From contig CAZQSF010000006.1 of the NCBI GenBank assembly GCA_964595955.1, forward strand, positions 1-64,000: a stretch of DNA of 64,000 nucleotides. The letters are read 5' to 3'. The position numbers and the translations under genes are program-made. Positions 42,615 to 50,547 of this stretch are shown piece after piece; position 1 is the stretch's first letter; the number at the start of each line of letters is the position of its first letter. A model generated the notes under the pieces. That model was not told where the DNA came from. It worked only from the letters and a program-made list of their open reading frames with translations, and searched no databases. This DNA comes from JAJDFU01 sp964595955. Its GTDB lineage: Bacteria; Bacteroidota; Bacteroidia; Chitinophagales; Saprospiraceae.

Positions 42615-44213
42615 ATGAGAGCTTTTGCCGAATTGTTTACCCGCATCGATCAGACCAACAAGACCAACGCCAAAGTGGAGGCTCTGGCAGACTTCTTTCG
42701 GCAGTCCGGTGCGGAGGATAAGCTTTGGACGGTGGCCATTCTTTCCCACCGGCGGCCGCGGCGAACGGTGAACACCGCGATGCTCCGCCACTGGGCTGCT
42801 GAAATGGCGGGCATTCCGCTCTGGCTGTTCGAAGAATCCTATCCCATCGTCGGGGATCTGGCGGAAACCATTGCCCTCGTGCTGCCGCCGGCTTCGGAGC
42901 GAAGCGAACGCTCCCTTTCCCAGTGGATTCGATACATCAAGTCGCTCGATCAACTGGATGAGGCGGAGAAAAAGGAAAAGGTGCTCGCCGCCTGGCGGTG
43001 CCTGGACACGACGGAGCGCTTCCTCTTCAACAAACTGATAACAGGTGGTTTTCGCATGGGCGTCTCTCAAAAGCTGATGACCCGGGCTCTTTCCGCAGCC
43101 ACGGGCATAGAGGAAAATAAGCTGGCCCATCGCATCATGGGCAACTGGACACCCGACAGCACGACTTTCGAAAAGCTCATCCTCACGGAAGACCCGCTGG
43201 AGGACATTTCGAAGCCGTATCCGTTCTACCTCGCCTATGCCTTGGAGAAGACGCCTCAGGAAGAACTAGGCGATCCCGCCCATTGGTTTGCCGAGCGCAA
43301 ATGGGATGGTATCCGAGGTCAGCTCATCGTTCGGGAAGGCGCGCTGTTCGTCTGGTCGCGGGGAGAGGAGTTGGTCACCGATCGCTTCCCCGAGTACCGG
43401 CCGCTGGCCGAGCAATTGCCGGACGGCACGGTACTCGACGGGGAGATCCTGCCTTTTCACCAGGGCCGGCCGCTGCCCTTTCAGACCCTGCAAACCCGGG
43501 TAGGCCGTAAAAACGTAACCAAGAAGGTCCTGGAGCAGGCGCCGGTCATTCTCATGGCCTATGATCTGCTGGAATGGGAAGGCCAGGACCTCAGAGCAAA
43601 GCCATTCAGCGACCGGCGTCGCCTGCTCGAGCAGCTGGTGTCGGCCCAGGCATCGGATAGCCCGCTGCGGTTGTCGCCTCAGGTCCCCTTCCACTTTTGG
43701 GCTCAGTTGGAAGCCGAGCGTGCAGATGCCCGCAAGCATTTAAGCGAAGGCATCATGCTCAAGCGCCTGGACAGCCCCTATCGCAGCGGCCGGAAAAAGG
43801 GGGATTGGTGGAAATGGAAAGTGGATCCGCTCACCATAGATGCCGTGATGATCTATGCGCAAAGCGGCAGCGGTCGACGGGCCAACCTCTTCACCGACTT
43901 CACCTTCGCCGTGTGGAAGAATGCGGACGAGCTGGTACCGTTCACCAAGGCCTACAGCGGCCTCACCGATCCCGAATTCCGGGAAATCACCCGTTGGGTC
44001 CGTCGCAACACCCTGGAGCGTTTCGGACCGGTGCGCAGTGTGAAACCCACCTTTGTGTTCGAGATTGCGTTCGAAGGCATTCAAAGGAGTAAGCGGCACA
44101 AAAGCGGTGTGGCTCTTCGCTTTCCACGCATCAAACGCTGGCGCAAAGACAAGCCCATTGCCGAAGCCAATACGCTCGAAGACCTGCATGCCATGCTGGA
44201 GGCTTATGGCTAA
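42615..44213 (+). CDS. ATP-dependent DNA ligase
   Basis: 532 aa from the ATG at 42615 (a TTG four codons earlier is less likely). N-terminal DNA-binding domain, then nucleotidyltransferase core with AMP-accepting Lys229 in ERKWDGIRGQ, VLDGEILPF, and SEGIMLKRLDSPYRSGRKKGDWWKWK near the end of the core, followed by an OB domain. It belongs to the PP_1105-like group (TIGR04120 type) that sits with an exonuclease and usually a DEXH helicase and a phosphoesterase. Those two partners are missing here: the next gene is hemW, convergent and overlapping by 4 bp. Confidence 0.92.
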   Translation: MRAFAELFTRIDQTNKTNAKVEALADFFRQSGAEDKLWTVAILSHRRPRRTVNTAMLRHWAAEMAGIPLWLFEESYPIVGDLAETIALVLPPASERSERSLSQWIRYIKSLDQLDEAEKKEKVLAAWRCLDTTERFLFNKLITGGFRMGVSQKLMTRALSAATGIEENKLAHRIMGNWTPDSTTFEKLILTEDPLEDISKPYPFYLAYALEKTPQEELGDPAHWFAERKWDGIRGQLIVREGALFVWSRGEELVTDRFPEYRPLAEQLPDGTVLDGEILPFHQGRPLPFQTLQTRVGRKNVTKKVLEQAPVILMAYDLLEWEGQDLRAKPFSDRRRLLEQLVSAQASDSPLRLSPQVPFHFWAQLEAERADARKHLSEGIMLKRLDSPYRSGRKKGDWWKWKVDPLTIDAVMIYAQSGSGRRANLFTDFTFAVWKNADELVPFTKAYSGLTDPEFREITRWVRRNTLERFGPVRSVKPTFVFEIAFEGIQRSKRHKSGVALRFPRIKRWRKDKPIAEANTLEDLHAMLEAYG

Positions 44214-45388
44214 GCGGATGGTTGTTGGGCTTCTTCGATTTCCGGGAAAAAAAGGGCTGCAGCGATGTGATCGGCCAGCAACATGCCGGCCCGGCTGAGG
44301 CGGTAGATGCCCTCCTGTTCTGTGATCTGGCCGCGGCGAAGAAAGGGGAGGGCTTCGGTGTGAAAGTGTTGCCAATAGCGGGTGCCCAATTGCTCCAGCT
44401 CGCCTTGCGCGCATCCCCAGGCCGTGCGCAAGCGGGTGAGCACGTATTCGTTGTAGCGTTGATCGGCACCGAGCATTTCCCGCTCCCAGACAACGCCTTC
44501 GAGTTGATCCCAAGGCCGGCCCGACTCGAGCGCCCGGATATACCGGGCGTTGTTGGCCAGGTTCCATTGCCGGCTGAGCCCGTCGAAAGAGTGGGCTGAA
44601 GGACCAAGCCCCAGATAGGGGCGGCCCAGCCAATAGTTGCTGTTGTGGCGGGCCCGGTGGCCGGGGCGGGCAAAGTTGGAGATCTCGTAGTGTTCATAGC
44701 CCGCCTGCTCCATCCGCTCAACAAGCCATTCGAACTGCCGGGCGACTTGCTCTTCGTCCGGAGGAGGTGTTCTTCCTTTTTCGATCTGATAAGCCAGGGC
44801 TGTTCGGGGCTCTACGGTGAGTGCATAACAGCTCAGGTGGCGAATGCCGTGCGTCAGCACAGCCTCTACATTCGCTTTCCATCGGGCATCGGAGGTGGTG
44901 GGGGCGCCGTAGATGAGATCTACTGTGAGGTCTTCGAAACCGGCTGCCAGCACCCGCTCCAGGCAGGCATGGGACTCGGCGGCCGTATGGGCCCGATTGA
45001 AAAAGTGAAGATCTTCATCCGAAAAGGACTGCAAGCCGATACTCAGCCGGTTGACGGGGCTTCGGCGCAAGGCAGCTACCTTTTGGGGGCTGAGGTCGTC
45101 GGGATTGGCTTCCAGGGTGATCTCGGCATCGGGGGCCACCCGGAAGGTATCGAACAGGAGCTCGAACAGATCCGCCAGTTCGGCCTCCGTGAGCAGGGAA
45201 GGGGTGCCTCCACCCAGATAGATGGATTCGATGGGGGCGTGTGGATCCAGATACCCCTGCCGGCCCATTACCTCCTTTTTTAAGGCGCTGAGCAGGTTCT
45301 TCTTCAACCGCAAGGAGGTGCTGAAGTGGAAGTTGCAGTAATGGCAAGCCTGCTTGCAGAACGGAATATGAAGGTAGATGCCGGCCAC
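44210..45388 (-). CDS. hemW: HemW-type radical SAM heme chaperone
   Basis: 392 aa from the GTG at 45388, which gives MAGIYLHIPFCKQ, the normal HemW start; the open frame continues far upstream but that part is antisense to the BamA-like gene. The cluster motif is CKQACHYCNF (Cys11, Cys15, Cys18). IYLGGGTPSLL, RLSIGLQSF and DLIYGAP are typical of the HemN/HemW group, and the short HemW C-terminal domain is present. HemW (formerly called oxygen-independent coproporphyrinogen oxidase) binds heme and delivers it to membrane proteins. Confidence 0.9.
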   Translation of the reverse strand: MAGIYLHIPFCKQACHYCNFHFSTSLRLKKNLLSALKKEVMGRQGYLDPHAPIESIYLGGGTPSLLTEAELADLFELLFDTFRVAPDAEITLEANPDDLSPQKVAALRRSPVNRLSIGLQSFSDEDLHFFNRAHTAAESHACLERVLAAGFEDLTVDLIYGAPTTSDARWKANVEAVLTHGIRHLSCYALTVEPRTALAYQIEKGRTPPPDEEQVARQFEWLVERMEQAGYEHYEISNFARPGHRARHNSNYWLGRPYLGLGPSAHSFDGLSRQWNLANNARYIRALESGRPWDQLEGVVWEREMLGADQRYNEYVLTRLRTAWGCAQGELEQLGTRYWQHFHTEALPFLRRGQITEQEGIYRLSRAGMLLADHIAAALFFPEIEEAQQPSA

Positions 45389-45448
45389 AGCGGTTGTACT
45401 TTTGAAAGGCAATACAACGTTTGAAACGGCAAAAACGGGCCATAAGAT

Positions 45449-47224
45449 TTGCAACTCCACCAAAAAAAGGCAATCGGCGCTTTGCTCCTTCTCCTGGGCT
45501 GGGTAATGCTCCCGGGGCAAACGCCCGAAGACTACCGCATCGAACTCCGTATGGACGAGGCGGGACGGTCGCTGCCCCGAGGGGTTCGCTTCCGCGCGGA
45601 GCAGCCCGACAGCCTGGCTGTTTGGGATGCCCTGCGCACCCTTCGCCAGGACCTGTACGCCGCTTCTTACCTGGAGGCTTCGGTGGATACCGTACATTGG
45701 GCGGGGAAGGCCGTCCGGGCTCATCTCCATCTGGGGCGACCCTATCGTTGGTTGCGGGTATATCCCGGGCAGCCAGACGATCCCTTCTGGAGCCAGATCA
45801 AGCTTCGCTTTAAGAATTATCGCGACAAACCCCTTCAGCCGTCCGATGTGCGCATCCTGCGCGAACAGGTCCTGCAGGAGTTGGAAAACCAGGGGTACCC
45901 TTTTGCCAGGGTATGGCTGGACAGCATTCGCCTGCGCGCAGGCGAACTGGAAGCCGGGCTTTTCTGGGACAAAGGCCCGCAGATCCTCTGGAAAGACCTG
46001 GTCGTCACCGGCCCGGCTCGCCTCAGCCGCTCTTTTCTTCGCCCCTACCTCGGCATTAAGCCGGGCAATCCCTACAGCCGGGAGCGCCTGCTGAAGGCAT
46101 CTTCCCGCTTGCGCGAACTTTCCTTCCTGCAAATAGAGGAACAACCGTCCGTGGCCTTCACGGAAGAATCGGCTACGCTGAACCTCTACCTGAAGAGCCG
46201 GCGGGCCAGCCGCTTCGACTTCCTCATCGGCGTGTTGCCCAACAGCACCCAAACGGGCAGATTGCTCATTACGGGCCAGTTTGAAGGTGAATTCCAGAAT
46301 CCCTTCGGCCTGGGCGAGCGACTCTATGCCCGCTTCGAACAGCTGCGCCCCCAGACTCAGGAGCTGCAATTGGCTTTCAACCTGCCCTACATCCTGGAAC
46401 TGCCCTTCGGCCTCGACTTTTCCTTCGACCTGTACAAGCGAGACACCAATTACATCGATCTGAATGCCCTGGTAGGCATACAGTACCTCTTTGAAGGGGG
46501 AGACTTCCTGGAGGCCTTCTGGAATTTTCGATCTTCCAGCCTGCTCTCCGTCAACAACGCCCTGTTGGACCAACTGGAAACCCTGCCCGACACCCTCGAT
46601 TATAACACCCAGACCTACGGCCTGAAATACGTCGTCAACGAACTGGATTATCGCTTTAACCCCCGCCGGGGATGGGCATTACATCTGGAAGGGGGCGCCG
46701 GCATAAAGACGATACGACGCAACAACGAGATCGAGAATTCCGAACTGGGCCCCCTGTACGACAGCATCGACCTTCGAACCATTCAATTCCGGGCGCTCGT
46801 TCAGGCCGAATACTTCATTCCGCTGTTCAAGCGAAGTACGCTGAAGACGGGGCTGCAAGGCGGAGCCCTTTTTTCGGAGACGCCCCTGTTTGCCAACGAG
46901 CAGTTTCGCATCGGGGGCACCCGGATCCTTCGCGGGTTCGACGAGCAGCTCATTTTCGCTTCCCAATATGTGGTGGGCACTCTGGAATACCGGCTCCTCA
47001 TAGGCACCAATTCCTACTTGTTCACCTTTTTGGACTATGCCTGGACGCGCAACTTTACCACTCAACTGGACGTGTCGGACACTCTGCTGGGCTTCGGCGG
47101 CGGACTTTCGTTCGAAACCAAGGCCGGCGTGTTTGGCCTGAGTGTGGCCTACGGAAGGCAACAGAATATTCCCATCGACTTCGGAGCTCCCAAAGTGCAT
47201 TTCGGGTATTTGAGTCTGTTCTAG
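45449..47224 (+). CDS. BamA/TamA-family outer-membrane protein
   Basis: 591 aa. TTG at 45449 is the only start after an in-frame stop (45443) that retains the signal peptide (LLLLLGWVMLPGQ). Two or three POTRA-like domains (about 35-250, e.g. YPFARVWLDSIRLRAGELEAGLF) precede a 16-strand Omp85 barrel whose hallmark loop is RIGGTRILRGFDEQ (about 490) and whose last strand ends HFGYLSLF. Short for BamA itself, which usually has five POTRA domains, so it is a paralogue for assembly or transport of particular outer-membrane proteins. Divergent from hemW, 60 bp apart. Confidence 0.87.
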   Translation: MQLHQKKAIGALLLLLGWVMLPGQTPEDYRIELRMDEAGRSLPRGVRFRAEQPDSLAVWDALRTLRQDLYAASYLEASVDTVHWAGKAVRAHLHLGRPYRWLRVYPGQPDDPFWSQIKLRFKNYRDKPLQPSDVRILREQVLQELENQGYPFARVWLDSIRLRAGELEAGLFWDKGPQILWKDLVVTGPARLSRSFLRPYLGIKPGNPYSRERLLKASSRLRELSFLQIEEQPSVAFTEESATLNLYLKSRRASRFDFLIGVLPNSTQTGRLLITGQFEGEFQNPFGLGERLYARFEQLRPQTQELQLAFNLPYILELPFGLDFSFDLYKRDTNYIDLNALVGIQYLFEGGDFLEAFWNFRSSSLLSVNNALLDQLETLPDTLDYNTQTYGLKYVVNELDYRFNPRRGWALHLEGGAGIKTIRRNNEIENSELGPLYDSIDLRTIQFRALVQAEYFIPLFKRSTLKTGLQGGALFSETPLFANEQFRIGGTRILRGFDEQLIFASQYVVGTLEYRLLIGTNSYLFTFLDYAWTRNFTTQLDVSDTLLGFGGGLSFETKAGVFGLSVAYGRQQNIPIDFGAPKVHFGYLSLF

Positions 47225-47336
47225 AGGCCGGGTACAAAACCGAAGGTATTGCCGTGTGCCTGCCAGCCGGATTTCCTTCCGCAATCGTCGATTGCCAAGT
47301 GACAAAATGCGCTTCAAAGGGGTGTCCGAGGATGCT

Positions 47337-48296
47337 CTAAGCGATTGAGGCCTTGAGGCTGCGCCACGTTTTTCGCACCCGTAGCATCCCGTTGAGCCAG
47401 CCCGGGAGGTCGTTCTTTTCCAGCAGATGGTAGGTTTCCTGCACACTTCCGAACGACTGAAAAAAATAGGCGATGGAGGGTATGGCCGAACCTTCGAAGT
47501 CGAGCAGCAGCGGCTGGCCGGCAAACTGAGCTATCAGGCCATCCAGCAAGACGTGCATCGAATGCTCTTCGCGGCCCAGGTGGGTGGAGGTGCCGAAAAG
47601 ATTGATCACGCGGCCGTGGCTGAAGAGAAAGAATCCGGCAGCGCCCTGTCTGCCTCGCAGGCAACGCGTCTGAAAGATCTTTCCCTTGCCCTGGTCGATG
47701 GCCGCTTCTATTTGTCGGGTGATGATCGTAAAGTCCCTGGCGGAAGCCTCCACCTTGGGGCCGGTGTACTGTTGGTAGAGCCGTACGAGTTCGGCGGGTG
47801 ACATGCCGCCTTCCGTCCAGTCGTGCCGGGGACGGGCCTTTCGCAGTCGTTTGCGAAGGCTTTTCGAATAGGCGGCGAACCGTTGCTCGTAGGAAGTGCT
47901 TAGGTCGAGAATGAAATTGGGGCGAGGGGTGACCGACCAGGCTCCCGAGCGGGGAAGCGGGCAGCCGGTATTGAGATGCAGGCGCAGCCGGCGAAAGGAA
48001 GGAGGGATCGCGTCGAAAAAAGCATCGACCGTGGACTGGCTTAGCGGTTGCCGGCCCATGGGGCCCAGTTGCTGGCTCAAAATGGGGTTGTAGGACTGCC
48101 GGTATCCCAACAACCGGCGGTCCCAGGGCAGCGGAAAGACCGCCGAATAATCGCCCAGCACCAAGGCGTCCCAGGCCGTACACACCACGTCCAGGTGCCA
48201 GCTGTAGGCATAGGGCATGCCGTTGACCGCCTCATCGATACATTGATTCCAGCGGACGGTGTCTATTTCCGAACGGCGGAGATACCGGATATTCAT
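47337..48296 (-). CDS. FemAB-like/GNAT-fold acyltransferase
   Basis: 319 aa. Two tandem GNAT-like halves as in FemAB and BioF2-like proteins: RSEIDTVRWNQCIDEAVNGMPYAYSWHLDVVC at the N-terminus and a C-terminal half with GAAGFFLFSHGRVINLFGTS and LLLDFEGSAIPSIAYFFQSFGS, the typical strand of this group. Substrate unknown; tRNA-dependent or aminoacyl-type transfer and cell-wall or exopolysaccharide modification are all known in the superfamily. It lies 3 bp from the O-methyltransferase gene upstream, so it forms an operon with it. Confidence 0.75.
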   Translation of the reverse strand: MNIRYLRRSEIDTVRWNQCIDEAVNGMPYAYSWHLDVVCTAWDALVLGDYSAVFPLPWDRRLLGYRQSYNPILSQQLGPMGRQPLSQSTVDAFFDAIPPSFRRLRLHLNTGCPLPRSGAWSVTPRPNFILDLSTSYEQRFAAYSKSLRKRLRKARPRHDWTEGGMSPAELVRLYQQYTGPKVEASARDFTIITRQIEAAIDQGKGKIFQTRCLRGRQGAAGFFLFSHGRVINLFGTSTHLGREEHSMHVLLDGLIAQFAGQPLLLDFEGSAIPSIAYFFQSFGSVQETYHLLEKNDLPGWLNGMLRVRKTWRSLKASIA

Positions 48297-48299
48297 CGA

Positions 48300-48947
48300 T
48301 CAATGCTTTCGGGCGAGGAGCAGGCCGTCGCGCAGGGGCAGCAGTACTTGTTCGACCCGTTCGTCCCCGGCTACGAAGGTATTAAAGGCGCGCAGGCTTT
48401 CCGTATCGTCGTCCGTTGCCGGCCCCATGACCTTGCCGCTCCAGAGAACATTGTCGGCCAGGAGGATTCCGCCCGGGCGGAGCAGAGGCAAAAGCAACTC
48501 GTAGTGGGTGCGATAGTCCTGTTTGCCGGCATCCAGAAAAGCGAGGTCGAAAGGGCCGGCCAGCCCGGGAAGAACCTCGGCGGCATCTCCCAGATGAAGA
48601 ACGATCTGTTCTTCCCGCCCGGCCAGGCGGATGTATTTCCGGATGAGGTATTCCAGTTCGAGGTTGGCCTCCACGGTGTGCAACCGGCCGCGAGACGACA
48701 GGCCTTCGGCCAGGCAGAGGGCCGAATAGCCGGTAAAAGTACCTACTTCGAGTATGCGTTCGGGTTTCATCAGTAGGCTGAGCATGCGCAAGAACTGGCC
48801 CTGTAACCGGCCACTCAGCATTTGCGGGGCCAGGGTTTTGAGATGGGTTTGCCGCTCCAACTGGTACAGCACATCGCCCGGAGGGCTGCTATGTGCCTCG
48901 CAGTAGAGCTGGACCGCGTTCCAGGCTTCTGTGAGCTGCTTGATCAT
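48300..48947 (-). CDS. Class I O-methyltransferase (COMT-like)
   Basis: 215 aa from the ATG at 48947. SAM-binding motif ILEVGTFTGYSALCLAEGL (about 62-80), then LEYLIRKY, the metal-binding DLAFLDAGKQDY and LLADNVLWSG, all diagnostic of the caffeoyl-CoA/catechol-type O-methyltransferases. The start overlaps the stop codon of the upstream regulator gene (ATGA), so translation is coupled. The acceptor is unknown. Confidence 0.9.
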   Translation of the reverse strand: MIKQLTEAWNAVQLYCEAHSSPPGDVLYQLERQTHLKTLAPQMLSGRLQGQFLRMLSLLMKPERILEVGTFTGYSALCLAEGLSSRGRLHTVEANLELEYLIRKYIRLAGREEQIVLHLGDAAEVLPGLAGPFDLAFLDAGKQDYRTHYELLLPLLRPGGILLADNVLWSGKVMGPATDDDTESLRAFNTFVAGDERVEQVLLPLRDGLLLARKH

Positions 48948-50437
48948 CCCTGCTCCAGGAGTTGCTGCAAGCGATGAGATACTTTCTGCATGGCTTCCCG
49001 CTGTTGAATAATGAGCGGAGGCGCAGCCCGTTCCGAGCAATTGGGGATGGCGCAGCGTTCGCAGGTGCGGTTCACTTCCCGCCGCTGTATGGCGGGATCG
49101 TCCAGGAAGGCCACCTGACGGCGAAGGGTGGGATTGATCTCCAGCCCCAGCGTAACGCTGACGTTCTGATCGGGCGAGGGATAGGCAGCCCGGGCCAGCG
49201 TCAGGCAGAGGTACTCGTCCTCGGTATCGTGGAAGCGAGAACGCTGAGCCCGAACCAGGGTATCGGCGTATTTGCCTTCCTCCTGCATGGACTTGAGGTC
49301 GTATAAAAGCGACAGGGCAACCCACCGGCGGCAGTAGTGTTCGCTGAGGTTGTTGCCGTGCGGATGGTGTTTTCGGCTGAGGTGAAGCTCTTTATCCATC
49401 TGGAAGGCGTCGCGCTCGGGCTGGTGGACAAAGCGGAGGAAAAAAAGTTGCTTCATTCCGAAAAAGCGCGGAAGGATATTGGTCAGGCGGTGGTACAGCA
49501 TTTCCGGGCTTACGTCGTATTTCCGCATGATGGCGAGAAAGGCCTCGCCATTCCACTGGGGGCGCTGAAAAAAGGCCCGCATGTCGGCCTGGATGGCGTT
49601 GAGGGGCATGTGCAGGGCCACGGAAAAATAGATGGCCTTAGAGTGGTTGAGCACTTCCTCAAAGACGCGTCCTCGCAGGATGGAAGAGGTATAGGCCCGC
49701 TCCTTGAGCCCCAGCCATTGAAAACCCAGCTCCTTGCCGAGCTGAAAAGCGGTTTGCCGCTGATCCAGTTTACTGCTCAGCAGCAGTTTTTTGCTCTTGG
49801 GCAGGAAAAGCGAACGCAAGCCCTGAAGTTCGGGATAGGCCGCCAGGCCGTCGGCTACTATGGTGTACCCGAATTCCTTCTCCAGCAATTCTTCGAGCAT
49901 AGCCACCGGTAAAGGGCGACTCGGAGACAGGCCGAACTTCTTGGAGAACGCATCTACGGCTTCCTCCAGTTCCTGAAAGTAGTTGTGGTGCAGCTCGAGA
50001 TAGGAACGCAGGGCGCCGAAGTAGAAGTTTTCCTCCTGCAGGGCATAGTTGCGCGATATTTCAAGCAGGGTGGAAATAAAGGCCCCTACCCGGGTGGGGG
50101 CATTCGCTATGATCTCCACCACTTTTGCAAGCTCGATGCCGAAAAGATCGAGCGGCAGTTCATTGAGGAAGTTGGACTTGAGCAGCTCGGCTACCGGGGC
50201 CAGGCCGTTCTGCAGTTCGGAAGCCGTAAGTTCTTCCATCGAAACGTCCAGGGCCCTGGCCAGGTCGTTGAGCTTGTCCGGCTTGGGATATTTCTTGCCC
50301 TTTTCGATCTCATTGAGGTAAGAAACGGAGAGTCCTGATGCTTTGGCCAATTCGGCAAAAGAGAGCTTTTTGCTCTGGCGGTGTTGCTTGACTTTCAGCC
50401 CAAGAAGAATACGCTCGTTCTGCGACTTGACACTCAT
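48944..50437 (-). CDS. ScfR-like XRE regulator with ImmA/IrrE-type domain
   Basis: 497 aa. An N-terminal HTH_3 domain (about 8-65: LSFAELAKASGLSVSYLNEIEKGKK), a middle ImmA/IrrE-like domain, and a C-terminal DUF2083-type domain whose end is CERCAIPNCSERAAPP. This architecture is that of short-chain fatty-acyl-CoA regulators (ScfR/PccR family) that control the glyoxylate shunt or propionyl-CoA genes. The protease site is lost: where HExxH is expected, the sequence reads AFQLGKELGFQ, so it is probably a ligand sensor, not a peptidase. It overlaps the O-methyltransferase start by 4 bp. Divergence from gyrB is not an issue: both are on the minus strand with gyrB 110 bp upstream. Confidence 0.85.
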   Translation of the reverse strand: MSVKSQNERILLGLKVKQHRQSKKLSFAELAKASGLSVSYLNEIEKGKKYPKPDKLNDLARALDVSMEELTASELQNGLAPVAELLKSNFLNELPLDLFGIELAKVVEIIANAPTRVGAFISTLLEISRNYALQEENFYFGALRSYLELHHNYFQELEEAVDAFSKKFGLSPSRPLPVAMLEELLEKEFGYTIVADGLAAYPELQGLRSLFLPKSKKLLLSSKLDQRQTAFQLGKELGFQWLGLKERAYTSSILRGRVFEEVLNHSKAIYFSVALHMPLNAIQADMRAFFQRPQWNGEAFLAIMRKYDVSPEMLYHRLTNILPRFFGMKQLFFLRFVHQPERDAFQMDKELHLSRKHHPHGNNLSEHYCRRWVALSLLYDLKSMQEEGKYADTLVRAQRSRFHDTEDEYLCLTLARAAYPSPDQNVSVTLGLEINPTLRRQVAFLDDPAIQRREVNRTCERCAIPNCSERAAPPLIIQQREAMQKVSHRLQQLLEQG

Positions 50438-50547
50438 ATCCCCGAAAAATAGGGCTTTTCTGCGAATTTTCGCTAAAAAACCTCAGATAGAGGCGGATCA
50501 GCCGCTGAGTCAGCGAAAGCCGTGAGGCGTGCCGGAAGGCCTGGGTT

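Noticed and set aside
45389..46573. N-terminal extension of hemW into the BamA-like gene
   Set aside because: HemW begins at the GTG at 45388 (MAGIYLHIPFCKQ); the extension is antisense to a BamA-like gene with its own signal peptide.
47281..47295. GCAATCG-T-CGATTGC palindrome between the BamA-like and FemAB-like genes
   Set aside because: A single short palindrome between convergent genes with no other signal; probably chance or weak 3'-end structure.
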